From Bryobacterales bacterium (GTDB taxonomy: Bacteria > Acidobacteriota > Terriglobia > Bryobacterales > Bryobacteraceae), in assembly GCA_016789745.1 (NCBI GenBank), contig JAEUQF010000109.1:1-40154 (forward strand): a stretch of DNA of 40,154 nt, given 5' to 3'. This document shows, one piece after another, positions 8,292-15,549 of the stretch. Under the pieces are notes generated by a model, which saw nothing but the letters and a program-made list of their open reading frames with translations, was not told the origin of the DNA and did not search any database. The translations under genes were made by a program, and so were the position numbers. How positions within the stretch are numbered: position 1 is the stretch's first letter; every line of letters starts with the position of its first letter.

Positions 8292-9775
8292 ACGCGCAGA
8301 TCCTCCGGCGCCGGCGTGGCGGCGTCCAGGGGATAGATGGGACGGGGAATGCGCTTGAAGGGCAACCGTGCGAAGTTCGCGGTGCTGACGCCGGGCGTAT
8401 CCACCAGGAAGATGCCTTTGGCAATCGGCTCATAGGCCGCGCGGAACCCATTGGGCGATTTTACGACGACGATCTTGCAGTAGACGGGGTCAATGCCGTG
8501 GCTTTCAAACAGGGCGGGGTCCACGGTCATGCTGGAACGTTCGGCCACCAATATCTGTACCAGGCCGACTTCCAGAACGGCGGCGCGGCCCATGGCGGTG
8601 GTGATGCCGGTGTTGTAGCCGCGGGCTCGTGCGGTCCAGCGTCCATCGGAGAGCAGGCGGACGTAGGCCTTCACGGGGACGGGTTTGGAGTTCTTCTTGT
8701 CGAAGGCGCCCCCGATGGACATCTTCGCGGTGGCGCCGACGCCCGCTTCGAAAGCCTGCGCGACGGCCGCGGGGTCAACTAAGAAGATGGCGGCGGGGCC
8801 GGAGAGCTTCGCCTTTACCAAATGCTTGAGGACGCCGGTGCTGTCGCCCGGGGAGCCGGAGCCGGTGCTATCGCTGGACTCCGCCAGCACCACGGGGCCA
8901 CCTTCGATCTTCTCTGCTTCGGACAGGGCGTCCTGCACCGAGTGCAGCTTTACTTCGTACTCCTTCTTGGTCTTCCACAGGCGGGCGGCCAATGTGTCGG
9001 CATGCTTCTGGGCGGCGCGGGCATTATTATTGGTGACGGCCACTACCGCGCAGCCCATTTCGGCGATATCCATCCAAGGTTGCACGGGGAAGATGGAGAC
9101 GGCTTCGGCTTTCCCCGATGCCTCCAGCGCCTGTGCCGCCTGGATGAGCTTCGCCATGGGGCCGCGATAGGTTTGCGCGTTCTCCGCCGGGATGATGAGC
9201 GGCAGTTTCCGCATCGCCATGGTGGGCTTGCAGTCGCCGCTCAGGATGCGCAACATCAGCCGGGCCGACTTCTGCCCGACTTCGAACATATCCACGTGCG
9301 GGTAGGTGTGATAGCCAACGATAGCGGTGGCGTTCGCCACCATGCGCTCGGTGATGTTGGCATGCAGGTCGAGCGATAGAACGATGGGCTTGTCCGGCCC
9401 GAGTACCGCGCGGGCTATGGTGAGCACGCGGCCTTCGACGTCATCCTCGCCTTCCGCGGTCTGCGCGCCATGCATGGCCAATAGCAACGCGTCTGGTCTG
9501 GCCTTGCGCAGGCCGGATTCGAACTCCGCCAACAGGCGCGCGAAGTCCGGCGCCAGCAGCCGGTTTGCCGTAATGGCCCAGGCCGCGCAGACCGGGGCCA
9601 CCTCTACAGCTTCGGTGCTGTCGAGAATATCCAGGAAGCCGCCCATTTCGGTCAGCTTCCCGCGATGGCGCTCTAGCACGGCTTTGCCGAAGACGGGTGT
9701 GAAATCGTCGTACCGGGTGTAAACAGGAGAGAACGTGTTGCTCTCCTGCAGCATTGATGCGATCGCTATCCGCAA
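8288..9775 (-). CDS. M81-family metallopeptidase (MlrC-like, DUF1485 + MlrC C-terminal domain)
   Basis: This 495-residue cytoplasmic protein has no signal peptide and is homologous to MlrC, the zinc enzyme that cleaves linearised microcystin peptides. Candidate zinc ligands are Glu11 (LQESNTF), His102 (AMHGA), Asp136 and His138 (LDLHAN) and His160 (GYHTYPHVDM). Their spacing fits the ligand set I recall for MlrC. The C-terminal domain shows the TGSGSPGDSTG loop near 312-322. The start is TTG at 9775, preceded by a strong GGAGG five nt upstream. The next ATG would remove the first beta strand. Most M81 members in soil bacteria act on unknown amide or peptide-like substrates, so microcystin should not be assumed. 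It lies 16 nt after the receptor gene and overlaps the transporter gene by 4 nt. Confidence 0.92.
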   Translation of the reverse strand: MRIAIASMLQESNTFSPVYTRYDDFTPVFGKAVLERHRGKLTEMGGFLDILDSTEAVEVAPVCAAWAITANRLLAPDFARLLAEFESGLRKARPDALLLAMHGAQTAEGEDDVEGRVLTIARAVLGPDKPIVLSLDLHANITERMVANATAIVGYHTYPHVDMFEVGQKSARLMLRILSGDCKPTMAMRKLPLIIPAENAQTYRGPMAKLIQAAQALEASGKAEAVSIFPVQPWMDIAEMGCAVVAVTNNNARAAQKHADTLAARLWKTKKEYEVKLHSVQDALSEAEKIEGGPVVLAESSDSTGSGSPGDSTGVLKHLVKAKLSGPAAIFLVDPAAVAQAFEAGVGATAKMSIGGAFDKKNSKPVPVKAYVRLLSDGRWTARARGYNTGITTAMGRAAVLEVGLVQILVAERSSMTVDPALFESHGIDPVYCKIVVVKSPNGFRAAYEPIAKGIFLVDTPGVSTANFARLPFKRIPRPIYPLDAATPAPEDLRV

Positions 9776-9791
9776 GTAATCCTCCGGGTTA

Positions 9792-12700
9792 TCAGAATAC
9801 TAGCTTCAAGCTCATTTGGCTGACGCGGGCGGGTCCGTGCGAGGCGATGATGCCGAAGTTGGGCGTACCCAGCACGGATCCGGGCTGGCCGAAATTGACG
9901 CGGTTGAAGAAGTTGAAGAACTCGGCGCGATACTCCAGGTTCATGCCTTCGCGGAGGGCGAAGGCTTTCTTCAGGTTGACGTCGACGTTCGCCAGCCCCG
10001 GCATGATGAGGGTGCGGGTCTCTTCCGAGCCGAAGGTGTAGAGGGGGGCAAACTCATAGGCGCTGGTGTCGAACCAGCGGTTGATGCTGCGTTCGGAACT
10101 GGGGAGTGTGGCGTCACGGAGGCGATTGGGGCGCTGGTCGCTACCGGTGTTCACCCGCGCTGCGCCGCCCTGTGCCGTGATGGCGAACGGGCCTCCGCTT
10201 TGCATGGTGGCGATGGTGCTCAACTGCCAGCCGCCCACGACATAGGCGAGCACGCCGCCCTGGTTCAGCATCTTGCGGCCTTTGCCGAAGGGGAGTTCGT
10301 AGACCGCGCTGGTGGTCCAGACATGTTTGCGGTGCGCGGCGGAGAGCCCGCGCTGCGCCAGGTTCAGGTAGGTTTGCGACACGGCGCCGCCGGTGGGGTT
10401 GCCGGCCACCGAGGAGAACGCCTGGTCGATGGAGCGGGAGAAGGTGTAGGAACTGAGCACAGTCAGGCCGTCGCTGAAGCGGCGTGTGTATTTCAGTGAG
10501 CCGGCGTTGTAGAAGCTCTTCGCGTCGGAGCGCACTTCGGTGAGCACGCCGTACTGGGGGAAGCGGCGGCGCGGCTGGATGGCGCCAGGTCCGGGAGGTG
10601 CGTCGTTGGCATTCACGCCGCGGTCGCCGCCCAGGGCGAAGTTGCCGGAGTAGCCGATTTCGAGAGCGTCGTTCCGGCCGATCTGCTGGGCCAGGTGCAA
10701 CGAGCGCAGTTGCGAATAGCCGACACCGAAGTCGCTGGAGAGCGCGCCGTAGTTCGGGGGCGGGGGCGTGCCGGCCACCGCGCGTGGGAAGGGATTGTCA
10801 AACGTGATAGGCGGTGCGCCGGGGTTGGCAATGAAGGTGTTGATGGTGGCCCAGGGCGGATTGCTGCCCAGGCGGAACAGGGCCAGATTCATCGTGTAGT
10901 TGTAGTAGATGCCGTAGCCGCCGCGGATGACGGTCTTCTCGGAACCGAAGGGGCGCCAAGCGAAGCCGAAGCGCGGGGCGAAGTTGTTCCAGTCCTTGGG
11001 GTAGAAGGGCGTGCCGGCCTGCATGGGGATAGGCGTGCCGGTTGAGAAGTTGAAGCTGGTCACTTCGCCGCGGGCATCATGCACGGGCGTGCTGGGTTCC
11101 CAGCGCAGGCCCAGGCTGAGGGTCAGCTTGGGGGTGACGCGCCAGTCGTCCTGTACGAACAGGCCGATGCGGTGATTGCGCATGCGTATGGTCCAGGCGC
11201 GGTCGCCGACGGTGGTGGTTTGCGGCAGACCCAACAGGAAGTCGCCCATCGAGTTGCGGGAGCCAACGGGATTGGTGTTCTCGAAGTTGAACTGGCCGCG
11301 GACCGTGAGGCCCTGCGTACGGTCGGAGCGCACCTGGCGGATATCGAAGCCGGTCTTAATTGTGTGCTTGCGCCGGGTAATGGAGAGGTTGCTGGCCAAC
11401 TGGTAGAGGTTGTCGGGCTGGATGAGCGGGTTGTTGGTCAGGTCGCCGATCGCGGAGTAGCCGGCGATGGCGATCCAGGGGAAGCCGTTGGTCTGGCCGG
11501 CGGCCGGGATCCCGGGAATGCCCAAGGTGTTGAAGATGTTGAAGTCGGTATTCTCGCGCGGGTCAGCCTGGAAGATGAAGCTGCGGTTGTAGGAAGCGCG
11601 CGTTTCCTGCACGATGGAAGGCGTCCAGATGCGGGTGTAGCCAGCCACCACGTTGTAGGCCTTCAGACCGGTCCGGCGCTGGAAGCCGGGGAAGAACAGC
11701 GGGTCCGGGCGGTCGCGGTTGTCGTAGGCCCCGCGGGCGAAGAACAGATCTTGGGTGGTGAAGCGATGGTCCAGGCGGTGGATGGTGGAGTTGCTCATGG
11801 TGGTCACCGGGGCCAGCACTTCGTAGTTGAAGACCTGGCCGGGGCGATTCACGCGAGGGAAATAATCGAGGATCTTCTGCGCCTGCGGAGTGATGCGGTT
11901 GGTGGGGATGATGTTGCCGGGGAAGGGCTGTCCGGTGGCGGGGTCGAGGACGGGCGTCGTGTTCGGAGCGCCGGCGGAGGTAAGGCTCAAGTTGCCGCTG
12001 CGCTGCGCGTCGGTGGGCATGGTGAACCGTCCGAACTGCTCCTGGCGGATGCGGATGCCTTCGAAGTTGGAGAAGAAGAAGGTGCGGTCCTTGCCGTTGT
12101 AGATTTTGGGAATCAGTACCGGTCCGCCGATGGTGCCGCCGAACTGGTTCTGGCGCAGCTTGGGCTTGGTGGTGGGGAAGAAGCCGCGGGCATCCATCTT
12201 GTCGTTACGCAGAAAGTTGAACAGCGTGCCATGGAAGCTGTTGGTTCCGGACTTGGTGACGATATTGATGTTCGCGCCGGACTGGAAGCCGAATTCGGCC
12301 GAATAGGCACCGGCCTGGATCTTGAATTCCTGGATGGCATCGACGGACGGATTGAACGAGTTCCAGTTGTAGAAGCCGACGTTCATGCTGGCGCCGTCGA
12401 GGTTCCATTCATTGTCGGTGTCGCGCGCGCCGTGGGCCCAGACGGCGATGCCGCCGGCCAGGAAGTTCTGCAGTGTGGCGCCGCCAGGAACGCCGCTTTG
12501 GACGTTCGGCGTCAGTAGCGCCAGGGAGTTGAAGTTGCGGCCGTTCAACGGCAGTTCCACCACACGCTTGTTGTCGATGACGTCGCCGTAGACCGCGTCT
12601 TCGGTGTTGACGATCGGCACTTCGGCGCTGACGTTCACCGATTCGGTGACGCTGCCAGTCTGCAGGGTGACGTCCAGACGGGCACGCTGCGCCACCTGCA

Positions 12701-12977
12701 GGACGATGCCTTCGTTTACTTCCGTGCGGAAGCCTTGGGCGCTGACGGTCACCTCATATCCACCGATGGGCAGATTCGTGAGCACGTAGTTACCGTCGGG
12801 GTCGGTGACGGCTTCGCGCACCTGATTGGTGGCTACCGCCTTCGCCTTGATGTTGGCGTTCGGTACAACGCCGCCGCTGGCGTCGCGGACGGTGCCGACG
12901 ATGCTGGCGGTAGTGGTTTGTGCAAAGACAGGGGCGGAACAAAGGACCAGAGATAGTCCCAGTAAGAGCCGTACCAT
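9792..12977 (-). CDS. TonB-dependent receptor-like outer membrane protein with carboxypeptidase-regulatory-like domain
   Basis: This 1061-residue outer-membrane protein of the Oar-like type is expanded in Acidobacteriota. I chose the ATG at 12977 over 13019 because GGGAGG lies 8 nt upstream and the protein then opens with a normal signal peptide (MVRLLLGLSLVLCSAPVFA). An Ig-like carboxypeptidase-regulatory domain (about 20-105, SIVGTVRDASGG to GGYEVTVSAQGF) is followed by a plug region with VVELPLNGRNFNSL, typical of this group. A long beta-barrel then ends in the terminal Phe of LKLVF, the usual outer-membrane assembly signal. It is the first gene of the left arm, transcribed divergently from the GntR/LacI regulator through the promoter at 13019-13048. 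It probably takes up the substrate handled by the downstream genes. Confidence 0.94.
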   Translation of the reverse strand: MVRLLLGLSLVLCSAPVFAQTTTASIVGTVRDASGGVVPNANIKAKAVATNQVREAVTDPDGNYVLTNLPIGGYEVTVSAQGFRTEVNEGIVLQVAQRARLDVTLQTGSVTESVNVSAEVPIVNTEDAVYGDVIDNKRVVELPLNGRNFNSLALLTPNVQSGVPGGATLQNFLAGGIAVWAHGARDTDNEWNLDGASMNVGFYNWNSFNPSVDAIQEFKIQAGAYSAEFGFQSGANINIVTKSGTNSFHGTLFNFLRNDKMDARGFFPTTKPKLRQNQFGGTIGGPVLIPKIYNGKDRTFFFSNFEGIRIRQEQFGRFTMPTDAQRSGNLSLTSAGAPNTTPVLDPATGQPFPGNIIPTNRITPQAQKILDYFPRVNRPGQVFNYEVLAPVTTMSNSTIHRLDHRFTTQDLFFARGAYDNRDRPDPLFFPGFQRRTGLKAYNVVAGYTRIWTPSIVQETRASYNRSFIFQADPRENTDFNIFNTLGIPGIPAAGQTNGFPWIAIAGYSAIGDLTNNPLIQPDNLYQLASNLSITRRKHTIKTGFDIRQVRSDRTQGLTVRGQFNFENTNPVGSRNSMGDFLLGLPQTTTVGDRAWTIRMRNHRIGLFVQDDWRVTPKLTLSLGLRWEPSTPVHDARGEVTSFNFSTGTPIPMQAGTPFYPKDWNNFAPRFGFAWRPFGSEKTVIRGGYGIYYNYTMNLALFRLGSNPPWATINTFIANPGAPPITFDNPFPRAVAGTPPPPNYGALSSDFGVGYSQLRSLHLAQQIGRNDALEIGYSGNFALGGDRGVNANDAPPGPGAIQPRRRFPQYGVLTEVRSDAKSFYNAGSLKYTRRFSDGLTVLSSYTFSRSIDQAFSSVAGNPTGGAVSQTYLNLAQRGLSAAHRKHVWTTSAVYELPFGKGRKMLNQGGVLAYVVGGWQLSTIATMQSGGPFAITAQGGAARVNTGSDQRPNRLRDATLPSSERSINRWFDTSAYEFAPLYTFGSEETRTLIMPGLANVDVNLKKAFALREGMNLEYRAEFFNFFNRVNFGQPGSVLGTPNFGIIASHGPARVSQMSLKLVF

Positions 12978-13018
12978 TATGGAGCCTCCCAGAGCTAGAG
13001 CGGTATGCTGTGGAAGCA

Positions 13019-13048
13019 ATGCTACTAGCAGACCGGTCTGATTGTCAA
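13019..13048 (-). promoter_or_regulatory. Promoter of the receptor/M81/MFS arm
   Basis: Read on the minus strand there is a perfect -35 TTGACA (13043-13048), an 18-nt spacer and a -10 TAGCAT (13019-13024, 4 of 6). This predicts a transcript start near 13012 and a leader of about 35 nt to the receptor ATG. A 12-bp palindrome fills most of the spacer, which would block RNA polymerase when bound. Confidence 0.7.
13029..13040. promoter_or_regulatory. Operator candidate 1: 12-bp perfect palindrome
   Basis: CAGACCGGTCTG is its own reverse complement and lies between the -35 and -10 of the left-arm promoter. This is the classical place for a repressor site. The adjacent GntR/LacI regulator is the obvious candidate to bind it. 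Its half-sites (AGACC/GGTCT) are arranged differently from the second site at 13104, so common recognition is not certain. Confidence 0.6.
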
Positions 13049-13064
13049 TGCTTTAGTTTCGGAA

Positions 13065-13094
13065 TTGACAGCCCACACCGCCTTGATTTCTAAT
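13065..13094 (+). promoter_or_regulatory. Promoter of the regulator/aminotransferase arm
   Basis: TTGACA (13065-13070), an 18-nt spacer and TCTAAT (13089-13094, 5 of 6) form a strong sigma70-like promoter. It predicts a start near 13101 and a leader of about 30 nt. Its -35 lies 16 nt from the -35 of the opposing promoter, so the two are back to back. Confidence 0.7.
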
Positions 13095-13103
13095 GAGAAG
13101 TCT

Positions 13104-13114
13104 TGGTACGACCA
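13104..13114. promoter_or_regulatory. Operator candidate 2: TGGTNNNACCA site, likely autoregulatory
   Basis: TGGTACGACCA matches the TGGTNNNACCA pattern known for GntR/FadR-type winged-helix regulators. It sits just downstream of the predicted start of the regulator promoter and 18 nt before the regulator ATG. A weaker copy (TGGTAGATCAA, 13118-13128) follows 14 nt later. Its centre is about 74 bp, close to seven helical turns, from that of the palindrome at 13029, which would allow DNA looping by a dimer of dimers. Confidence 0.55.
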
Positions 13115-13132
13115 CCCTGGTAGATCAACAGA

Positions 13133-14224
13133 ATGAGCACGCATCCCGCGACCGGATCGAGCGTTCCCTTACAGTTGCGCTCCGTGTTAGCTGAAGAAAT
13201 CGGACGGGGCGTCTATGGCGACGCCGGCAAGTTGCCTTCGGAAAGGGCCCTTGCGGACCGGTTCGCCGTCTCGCGCACGTCGGTTCGGGAATGCCTGAAC
13301 ATTCTGGTGAAGGATGGGCTACTGGTACGGATTGTCGGCAAGGGAACGTTTATTGCCAGCGCGGAGAACATACCGGTATCTTCCGCCGCCGACGCGCCCA
13401 ATCACCTGGCGTTTTTGATTGGGGAGAATATCTTCCAGTTCGTGCAACCGGGTTACAACCGGATTCTCATTGGCGCGGAGCAGGCCTGCCGCCAGCAGGG
13501 ATACCGGTTGGTGTTCCATTCGGTGGCGGATGAGGAGGCCGAGCCGAGATTGGGCCTGGCGCCGGACGACGGTTTGCGGGGCTGCCTGATTGCCGGCGGT
13601 CTGCGAAAGAAGTCGCTGGAGCGGATTCTGGACTGGGGTATCCCTGTGGTACTGACCGATCTGATTGTGGACGGCAACACCAGCGCCGTAGGACCGGACT
13701 ACGCCCACGGGACACGGCAGGCTCTGGAGCATCTGGTCAGCCTGGGGCACCGGGACGTGGGTTTCGTGGGCTTTCCCAATTCCGAGAAGTATCAGACGTT
13801 CTGGAAGAAGCTGGAGAAGCTGGACCTGCGCTACAACCCACAATGGGTGCACTTCTTGCAGTTGCCGGATGTGGAGCCGGGCATTCTGGCGGGGTATCAC
13901 GCGATGCAGGCGATGCTGGCGGGCGGGTCATTGCCGACGGCGGTGCTGGCCACCAACGATCTGGTGGCGATGGGCGTGATCGAGGCTCTGAAGCTGGCGG
14001 GTATCGCGGTGCCGGAAGCGATCAGCGTTATCGGGTACGACGATCTGGGCCGGGACCGCAATCCTCCGTTGACGACGATTCGCTCGCACCCGGAAGAGGT
14101 GGGCCGCCTTGCGGCGCGGATGCTGATGGAGGAGTTGGACGGAGATGGGTCGTCGACGCCCAGCCGCGTGGCGGTACCGACGGAGTTAGTGGTACGCGGT
14201 TCCACGGCACCGCCGCCGAAGTAG
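13133..14224 (+). CDS. GntR/LacI-type transcriptional regulator (AraR-like architecture)
   Basis: This 363-residue regulator fuses two domains. A GntR winged-helix domain (about 10-78) shows KLPSERALADRF (33-44), SRTSVRECLNIL and the wing KGTF (70-73). A LacI-type periplasmic-binding-like effector domain (about 90-355) includes ALEHLVSLGHRDVGFVG and ISVIGYDDLGRDRNPPLTTI. The same arrangement occurs in AraR of Bacillus, a sugar-responsive repressor. The ligand here is probably a small sugar-like or organic molecule and cannot be named. There is no strong SD before the ATG, so expression may be low. It is divergent from the receptor arm and heads the right arm, with operator candidates at both promoters, so it probably represses both arms and itself. 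Confidence 0.93.
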   Translation: MSTHPATGSSVPLQLRSVLAEEIGRGVYGDAGKLPSERALADRFAVSRTSVRECLNILVKDGLLVRIVGKGTFIASAENIPVSSAADAPNHLAFLIGENIFQFVQPGYNRILIGAEQACRQQGYRLVFHSVADEEAEPRLGLAPDDGLRGCLIAGGLRKKSLERILDWGIPVVLTDLIVDGNTSAVGPDYAHGTRQALEHLVSLGHRDVGFVGFPNSEKYQTFWKKLEKLDLRYNPQWVHFLQLPDVEPGILAGYHAMQAMLAGGSLPTAVLATNDLVAMGVIEALKLAGIAVPEAISVIGYDDLGRDRNPPLTTIRSHPEEVGRLAARMLMEELDGDGSSTPSRVAVPTELVVRGSTAPPPK

Positions 14225-14253
14225 CCGGTGAGAAGTAAGGAGGAAGTAGTCGG

Positions 14254-15549
14254 ATGAAATGGGATCAGTCGCGCGCCATGCTGGAACGGTCGCGCCGGTC
14301 ACTGGCGGGTGGTGTCAGCAGCCCCTTCCGCGCCAAGGCGCCGGTGCCGTTGTTCTTTGAAAACGGCCAGGGGGCGCGGCTGACCGATGTCGATGGGAAT
14401 GAGTACATCGACTATCAGTTGGCGTGGGGCCCGATGATCCTCGGCTACAATCATCCGGCGATGGTGGAGCGGCTGCGGGAACAAGTGGCCAAGCCGCTCA
14501 GCTACGGCGCGCAGCACCCGTTGGAGTTTGTCGTGGCCGAGCAGATTCAGGCGATGGTGCCGTGTGCCGAGCTTGTTGCCTTTACATCGAGCGGGAGTGA
14601 GACGGTGCAGTTGGCGCACCGGCTGGCAAGGGCCTGCAAGCGGCGTCCGAAGATTCTGAAGTTCGAAGGTCATTACCACGGCTGGATGGATGGCGCGCTG
14701 CACAGCTATAAGCCGCAGGCGGACGAGACGGGTCCGCTGGAGCATCCGCTGGCGGTGCCGGGCTCGCGCGGGCAGGTGGCGAATGCGGCGGAGAACGTGG
14801 TGGTTTCGCCTTGGAACCGTCTGGATGTGCTGTCGCGCATTCTGGATGCCCATGCGGGGGAAATCGCGGCTATCTTTCTGGAGCCGGTGCTGTGCAACAG
14901 CGGCTGTCTGATGCCGGAGCCAGGCTATCTGCAGGGCGTGCGCGATCTGGCGAACCAACACGGCTGCCTGCTGGTGTTCGACGAAGTGATCACGGGGTTC
15001 CGCATGCATCCCGGTGGGGCACAGGCGCACTTCGGGGTGACGCCCGACCTGGCGACGTTTGGCAAGGCCGTGGGTGGAGGTGTGCCGCTGAGCGTAGTGG
15101 CCGGCCGTTTGGAGATCATGGAGCAGATGTTCAGCGGCGGGGTGGTGTTCGGCGGAACGTTCAATGGCAATCCGTTCTCGCTGGCGGGTGCGTCGGTGTG
15201 TCTGGAGGAGCTGAGCCGGGATGACGGGGCTGCTCTCCGGCATGCCAATCGCATGGGCGAAACGCTGATGGCAGGTATCCGCGAACTGGCGGCGGGTCGA
15301 GGGATTCCGCTGCAGGTGACTGGCTTTGGGGCAGCGTTCTATCTGCACTTCACCACGCTTGCAACGCTCAAGGATTATCGTGATACGTTGAGTGACAACC
15401 GGGATCTGCTGCAGAAGTTCCTTTTCGCGGCGCTTTCGGAAGGCGTGATCCTGGTACCCGATGGCCGCATGTATGTTTCCGCAGTCCACACCGAACGCGA
15501 TGTCGCTGAGACCTTGGACAAACTGGCACGGGCGTTCGACCGCTTGTAA
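14254..15549 (+). CDS. Class III aminotransferase (glutamate-1-semialdehyde aminomutase-like), PLP-dependent
   Basis: This 431-residue fold-type I PLP enzyme has the expected marks: SSGSETV (112-118) for phosphate binding, GHYHGW (139-144), the cofactor-contacting FDEVITGFR with Asp243, and Schiff-base Lys271 in FGKAVGGG. GGTFNGNPF also fits. It resembles glutamate-1-semialdehyde 2,1-aminomutase, but its place in an inducible catabolic locus argues for an aminotransferase on an amino acid, amino sugar or amine released by the pathway, not haem synthesis. AAGGAGG lies 10 nt before the ATG. It is 29 nt after the regulator stop, and its last about 50 nt overlap the next gene in another frame. 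Confidence 0.92.
   Translation: MKWDQSRAMLERSRRSLAGGVSSPFRAKAPVPLFFENGQGARLTDVDGNEYIDYQLAWGPMILGYNHPAMVERLREQVAKPLSYGAQHPLEFVVAEQIQAMVPCAELVAFTSSGSETVQLAHRLARACKRRPKILKFEGHYHGWMDGALHSYKPQADETGPLEHPLAVPGSRGQVANAAENVVVSPWNRLDVLSRILDAHAGEIAAIFLEPVLCNSGCLMPEPGYLQGVRDLANQHGCLLVFDEVITGFRMHPGGAQAHFGVTPDLATFGKAVGGGVPLSVVAGRLEIMEQMFSGGVVFGGTFNGNPFSLAGASVCLEELSRDDGAALRHANRMGETLMAGIRELAAGRGIPLQVTGFGAAFYLHFTTLATLKDYRDTLSDNRDLLQKFLFAALSEGVILVPDGRMYVSAVHTERDVAETLDKLARAFDRL

Noticed and set aside
8288..9775. Calling the M81 protein a microcystinase
   Set aside because: The family is broad, the neighbouring mlrA, mlrB and mlrD genes are absent, and the locus points to another substrate.
11664..11675. CAGACCGGTCCG, a 10-of-12 match to the 12-bp operator palindrome
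   Set aside because: It lies inside the receptor coding sequence and is not symmetric at its end; most likely chance in GC-rich DNA.
14254..15549. Naming the aminotransferase hemL
   Set aside because: It sits in an inducible-looking catabolic arm with no other tetrapyrrole genes; similarity to the aminomutase group alone is not enough.
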